Below are positions 6,653 through 9,901 of a stretch of 9,901 nt of DNA, piece after piece; position 1 is the stretch's first letter, and each line of letters begins with the position of its first letter. The notes beneath the pieces are model-generated. The model saw only the letters and a list, made by a program, of their open reading frames with translations. It was not told where the DNA came from and ran no database searches. Source of the stretch: Bacilli bacterium. Its GTDB lineage: Bacteria > Bacillota_I > Bacilli_A > RFN20 > CAG-288. The DNA lies in the NCBI GenBank assembly GCA_900769965.1, contig CAAGIQ010000001.1, positions 1 to 9,901 on the forward strand, written 5' to 3'. The position numbers were made by a program, and so were the translations under genes.

Positions 6653-7753
6653 ATGGCAAACGCATTAGAATTGCTATTTCGAAAAAAGAAACCAGTTCTC
6701 GAAGTAGCAGATGAAAAAGAAAGACTAAAAGAAGCTGAAATTGAAGTAAGACCTCAATACGAAGGCGGTTATGATGAGTCTAGCAACACCATAGTTAGAT
6801 TAGTTTCATCTAAGAAAACCGATAAAGTATATAAGGTTACAGGTATCGAAGATGTCGCTTCTAAGAATAACTGGAAAGCGTGGTTATATCTCGCTCCAGT
6901 CATCATCCTCATAGCGGTATTCTTAATTTATCCACTTATCAATACTATCTTCATTTCCTTCATTAAGGATTACAACTACGTCAAAGGTACAGGTAATGGT
7001 TTCACCCTTTCAAACTTTGCGCAAATCTTAGGCTTTGGCGATTATAACGGAGTTAGAGAAACAAACTTTGTTGAATTCGCTATTCCTAATACGATGGTTA
7101 TCGTCTTTGTTACCGTTCCACTTTCTACTTTGATCGCATTGATGATCTCGGTAGCTCTTAACTCTATTAAATGGTTGCAGAAGACTTTCCAAACCATCTT
7201 CTTCCTTCCATATGTTACTAACACCATCGCCGTCGGTATGGTTTTCGCTGTTGTCTTCGATGCAAGCGGTGTTATTAACTACATCTTCGGTTTAGAAAAT
7301 ATGAAGTGGATCTATGGTGCTGAACACTGGACTGCTATGATACCTTTATGTATCTATATCATCTGGTCGAGCTTACCATTTAAGATCTTAGTTCTCTTAA
7401 GCGGCTTACAAGGTATCGATAAACAATATTATCAAGCTGCTCAAATCGATGCTTGTTCTCATACAAAGACCTTGTGGAAGATTACAGTTCCTCTTCTTTC
7501 ACCACAGATTCTTTACATCTTAGTAACAAGCTTTATCGGAGCCTTTAAAGAATATTCCTCTATCGTCGGTTTATTTAACGGCCCTGGTACCACCCAAGGT
7601 AGTAAGAACATGTACACCATCGTTTACTACATCTACGAGAAATTAAATACTCAAACTTCATTTGCGGCAGCTGCTGCGGTATTCCTATTCGTTATCATCT
7701 TAGTCTTTACCGCCTTACAATTTGCTGTCTCTAAGAAGAGAGTTCACTATTAA
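6653..7753 (+). CDS. Sugar ABC transporter permease, MalF/UgpA type
   Basis: The product has 366 residues and is one of the two membrane subunits of the importer. About six hydrophobic segments follow a cytoplasmic N-terminus of about 70 residues. The first helix begins near KAWLYLAPVIILIAVFLIYP (75-94), a hallmark of MalF/UgpA-type permeases. The EAA coupling loop is at 259-281 (YYQAAQIDACSH to KITVPLL). The usual Gly after the Asp is replaced by Ala (D266-A267), and the usual Glu of EAA is Gln. The long, charged N-terminal extension (KEAEIEVRP and neighbours) is unusual and unrecognised. The start ATG lies 11 nt after the ATPase stop with only a weak AGGTG (6643-6647), so translation may depend on coupling. 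The partner permease follows immediately. The substrate is not known. Confidence 0.93.
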   Translation: MANALELLFRKKKPVLEVADEKERLKEAEIEVRPQYEGGYDESSNTIVRLVSSKKTDKVYKVTGIEDVASKNNWKAWLYLAPVIILIAVFLIYPLINTIFISFIKDYNYVKGTGNGFTLSNFAQILGFGDYNGVRETNFVEFAIPNTMVIVFVTVPLSTLIALMISVALNSIKWLQKTFQTIFFLPYVTNTIAVGMVFAVVFDASGVINYIFGLENMKWIYGAEHWTAMIPLCIYIIWSSLPFKILVLLSGLQGIDKQYYQAAQIDACSHTKTLWKITVPLLSPQILYILVTSFIGAFKEYSSIVGLFNGPGTTQGSKNMYTIVYYIYEKLNTQTSFAAAAAVFLFVIILVFTALQFAVSKKRVHY

Positions 7754-7765
7754 GGAGGTATTTAT

Positions 7766-8755
7766 ATGGCAAATGAAAATACTGCTTTAGTAGAAAAGAA
7801 AACATATACAGATTTTTCTAACGAGCACATCGATAAAAAGATTGTCCTTTCTATCGCTGAAGCTGGAAAAACTGTAGAATCTATTCAAAAAGCTGAAAAA
7901 GTTGGAAGAATTATTTCAACTATCTTCACCTACATCTTCATCGTTGCTTTAGCGATTATCATAATCTTCCCATTCTATTGGATGATTATCACTTCTTTAA
8001 AGCAAAACGAAGAGATTAACTCTACCGTTCAAACCTTCTTCCCAAATATCGTCATGTGGACTAACTACATCTACGTCTTCCAGACATTCGACTTTGGAAC
8101 GTATATGATTAACACCATAGTCGTCGGTGCCTTCTCAACTTTAGGTACTTTGATTACAACAATCTTAGGCGCTTTCGCCTTTGCTAGATTGAAGTTTAAA
8201 GGAAGAGATGCTTTATTTGCTATCTTCTTGATGACCATGATGATTCCTGGTGAAATGATGGTTATCTCTAACTACATCACCGTTGCCGCCTTCGGCTGGA
8301 TCGGTAGCGGACAAACCTTGATAGAAGCTTACGCGGCTATGATCGTTCCTTTCTGGATCTCAGTCTTCTACATCTATTTGTTAAGACAAAACTTCAAACA
8401 GATTCCAAACGAGCTCTACTTAGCTGCTAAAGTCGATGGTAAATCCGACTGGAACTACTTGTGGAAAGTTATGGTTCCACTTGCAGCTCCAACACTTATC
8501 TCGATTACCATCTTAAAGTTCATGGGTACTTGGAACTCCTACGTCTGGCCAAACTTAGTTACAAACGATGTTTCCTATCGTTTGATCTCTAACGGTTTAA
8601 GAGGTAGCTCATTCCAAGACTTAGAAGCGGGAAGAACCGAATACGGTTATCAGATGGCTGCTACAGTTATCGTCACCGTCCCACTCTTCTTACTCTTCGT
8701 CTTCTTCAGAAAGTACATCATGAAGGGCGTTGGCCGTGCCGGTATCAAAGGCTAA
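7766..8755 (+). CDS. Sugar ABC transporter permease, MalG/UgpE type
   Basis: The product has 329 residues and is the second membrane subunit. An N-terminal cytoplasmic part of about 48 residues precedes helix 1 (about 49-75, ending in the typical FPFYWMIITSLK). Further segments include ILGAFAFARLKFKGRD (133-148), MMIPGEMMVISNY (158-170) and the EAA loop at 216-240 (ELYLAAKVDGKSDWNYLWKVMVPLA), which keeps the D-G pair. The C-terminus (FFRKYIMKGVGRAGIKG) is typical of MalG-like proteins, so the gene is complete. The N-terminal extension is longer than in most relatives. A strong AAGGAGG (7752-7758) overlaps the stop of the preceding permease and sits 7 nt before the ATG. The protein forms a heterodimeric channel with the preceding permease and is driven by the ATPase encoded upstream. 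Confidence 0.94.
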   Translation: MANENTALVEKKTYTDFSNEHIDKKIVLSIAEAGKTVESIQKAEKVGRIISTIFTYIFIVALAIIIIFPFYWMIITSLKQNEEINSTVQTFFPNIVMWTNYIYVFQTFDFGTYMINTIVVGAFSTLGTLITTILGAFAFARLKFKGRDALFAIFLMTMMIPGEMMVISNYITVAAFGWIGSGQTLIEAYAAMIVPFWISVFYIYLLRQNFKQIPNELYLAAKVDGKSDWNYLWKVMVPLAAPTLISITILKFMGTWNSYVWPNLVTNDVSYRLISNGLRGSSFQDLEAGRTEYGYQMAATVIVTVPLFLLFVFFRKYIMKGVGRAGIKG

Positions 8756-8773
8756 TATCAGTTTTGGTTTAAT

Positions 8774-8788
8774 TTATCGTAACGATAA
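8774..8788. promoter_or_regulatory. Palindrome before the binding-protein gene (possible operator)
   Basis: TTATCGT (8774-8780) and ACGATAA (8782-8788) form a perfect dyad around one central A. It lies in the 74-bp gap between the second permease and the lipoprotein gene, 41 nt before its start. As RNA it could form a short 6-bp stem with a TAA loop, but no T-tract follows, so it is unlikely to be a terminator. The dyad form suits a regulator site. It could also be an mRNA-processing or stabilising hairpin that changes binding-protein expression relative to the permeases. The closest promoter-like boxes nearby are poor. Confidence 0.4.
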
Positions 8789-8811
8789 TTAAATATAGGA
8801 AAAGAATAATT

Positions 8812-8817
8812 AGGAGG
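8812..8817 (+). promoter_or_regulatory. Ribosome binding site of the binding-protein gene
   Basis: AGGAGG (8812-8817) is a near-perfect Shine-Dalgarno, 12 nt before the ATG at 8830. No other in-frame start is closer, and the ATG opens a textbook lipoprotein signal, so the start is secure despite the long spacing. Confidence 0.75.
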
Positions 8818-8829
8818 AAAATAATCTAA

Positions 8830-9901
8830 ATGAAAAAAAGAACTTTATTCTTATCAATCCCATTAATTCTTAGCGCTTTAGGTGCTATCACATCCTGTGG
8901 TGAATCATCAGTTTCATCAGTTACTTCTTCTGCAGCATCCGATGCTCCTACAACATCTAATACTGCTTTCGATCCAGCTAGCTTACATGCTGAAATTACA
9001 CTTTGGTCTATTGTTGGTGATAACAACCAAGCTCAACTTCAGTCTTACTGCGATTCATTCATGGAAAAATATCCAAATGTTAAAATTAATAATGTCAAAC
9101 AAACCGGTATGGGTTATAACGAATTAAAAGAAGCTGTTGTTAAAGGCTTCTCCGCTAACAACTATCCAGATATTGTTCAATGCTATCCAGACCACGTTGC
9201 TGAATACATAGATTATGGTAAATCTATTGATCTCTCTTCTTACATCTCCGATCCAGTTCACGGTTGGACTGCTGAAGAAAAAGCTGACTACATCGATACA
9301 TTCTTACAAGAAGGCGAAGAATACACAGTCGACGGCACATATTCCGTTCCATTTTGCAAATCTACAGAATTGATGTTCTGGAATGAGGACGTCTTAAAAG
9401 GTTTAGACCTCTCTTCTGTCGATGCTACAATTAACGCTGGTGCTCCACTTAACCAAGCTTATTTCGATAACTTAACATGGGAAGAGTTATTTGGAAAATT
9501 ATGTCCAGCTATCATCTCTTATAACGACTCCTTACCAGAGAATCAAAAGATCTTAAAATCCGATCAAGAATATCACTCAGTCTTCGCTTATGACTCCGAT
9601 GATAACTTATTCATCACCTTAGCTAAACAATATGGCTATGGCTATACCGGTATCAACAAAGCTACAGGTAAAGGAACAATCGATTTCAACAACGATGGAA
9701 TGAAATCCTTGATGAAGACCTTCAATGATGCTGCTAAAAAAGGCTACATCATGTCTAAAGGTAGCGCTGGTGGCAACTACACTAACAGCTACTTCACCGC
9801 TCAAAACACTTTATTCTCCGTTGGTTCAACTGGTGGTGTTAAATATCAATTTAGCTCTGCTAACCCAATGAACGTCGGTGTTGCTAGAATCCCACACGCT
9901 G
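8830..9901 (+). CDS. Sugar ABC transporter solute-binding lipoprotein, 3' partial
   Basis: An open frame from ATG 8830 runs through the right edge; 357 codons are visible. The N-terminus MKKRTLFLSIPLILSALGA leads to ITS-C with Cys23 as the lipid-modified residue, giving a membrane-anchored lipoprotein. A Ser/Thr-rich linker (about 24-46) follows, then a family 1 extracellular solute-binding domain. Typical segments are ITLWS (56-60), FMEKYPNVKI, NYPDIVQCYPDHVAEY, and YSVPFCKSTELMFWNEDVL, the last matching the usual substrate-cleft region of CUT1 binding proteins. It should bind a sugar outside the cell and deliver it to the two permeases. The sugar cannot be named. The gene is last in the operon rather than first. 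The C-terminus lies outside the window, so completeness is unknown. Confidence 0.92.
   Translation, partial: MKKRTLFLSIPLILSALGAITSCGESSVSSVTSSAASDAPTTSNTAFDPASLHAEITLWSIVGDNNQAQLQSYCDSFMEKYPNVKINNVKQTGMGYNELKEAVVKGFSANNYPDIVQCYPDHVAEYIDYGKSIDLSSYISDPVHGWTAEEKADYIDTFLQEGEEYTVDGTYSVPFCKSTELMFWNEDVLKGLDLSSVDATINAGAPLNQAYFDNLTWEELFGKLCPAIISYNDSLPENQKILKSDQEYHSVFAYDSDDNLFITLAKQYGYGYTGINKATGKGTIDFNNDGMKSLMKTFNDAAKKGYIMSKGSAGGNYTNSYFTAQNTLFSVGSTGGVKYQFSSANPMNVGVARIPHA

Noticed and set aside
7042..7227. Short reverse-strand open frame inside the first permease gene
   Set aside because: It is antisense to clear permease sequence and has no independent support.
8774..8800. Intrinsic terminator after the second permease
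   Set aside because: The potential stem is only 6 bp and no U-tract follows. The next gene has its own strong ribosome binding site and belongs to the same transporter.
8882..9127. Forward open frame overlapping the binding-protein gene
   Set aside because: The overlapping frame from 8830 has a lipoprotein signal and family 1 binding-protein sequence. This one is low-complexity with no ribosome binding site.
8826..9804. Short reverse-strand open frames (8826-9026 and 9619-9804)
   Set aside because: Both are antisense shadows of the binding-protein gene with no start signals or motifs.
1..9901. CRISPR arrays, tRNA or rRNA genes, insertion sequences
   Set aside because: No spaced direct repeats, cloverleaf-like segments, rRNA-like sequence or transposase motifs were seen; the window is almost fully coding.

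Overview
The window is AT-rich, single-strand coding sequence from a low-GC Gram-positive-type bacterium. An uncultured gut member of the Bacilli/Mollicutes/Erysipelotrichales side of the tree fits best. This rests on purine-rich Shine-Dalgarno sites, a lipoprotein signal, BspA-like and RDD membrane proteins, and an msmK/ugpC-type sugar ABC operon. TGA is used as a stop (an ATGA overlap at 1689-1692) and Trp is TGG, so this is not the Mycoplasma/Spiroplasma code. All eight supported genes are on the + strand. The first is cut by the left edge and the last by the right edge.

Region 1 (3-2684) is a tight three-gene unit: the C-terminal 195 residues of a stand-alone SIR2-like (SIR2_2-type) protein, then two RDD-type membrane proteins that look like diverged paralogs. 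Spacing is 1 nt and then a 4-nt overlap, so co-transcription and translational coupling are likely. SIR2 domains of this kind are NAD+-consuming effectors in several anti-phage systems. A SIR2 gene coupled to two membrane proteins with large external loops is the best candidate here for an undescribed system, but this is inference from gene order.

Region 2 (2685-2808) is a 124-bp intergenic stretch. It holds an AT-only hairpin (possible weak terminator), a good sigma-A-type promoter (TTGTTT-17 bp-TATAAT), two inverted repeats at and just after the -10 box (possible operators), and a strong ribosome binding site.

Region 3 (2809-9901) is a carbohydrate ABC importer operon. Its order is an exported BspA/LRR-like protein with three C-terminal membrane helices; an MsmK/UgpC-type ATPase with an insertion of about 270 residues; a MalF/UgpA-type permease; a MalG/UgpE-type permease; and, after 74 bp with a palindrome, a solute-binding lipoprotein that runs off the right edge. 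The ATPase, two permeases and binding protein together make one CUT1-type importer whose sugar cannot be read from the sequence. The ATPase insertion sits between the Q-loop and the LSGGQ signature and appears to be built from repeated alpha/beta units. It is the strongest structural oddity in the window. The LRR membrane protein at the head of the operon may be an accessory or sensor subunit, which is an inference from position only.
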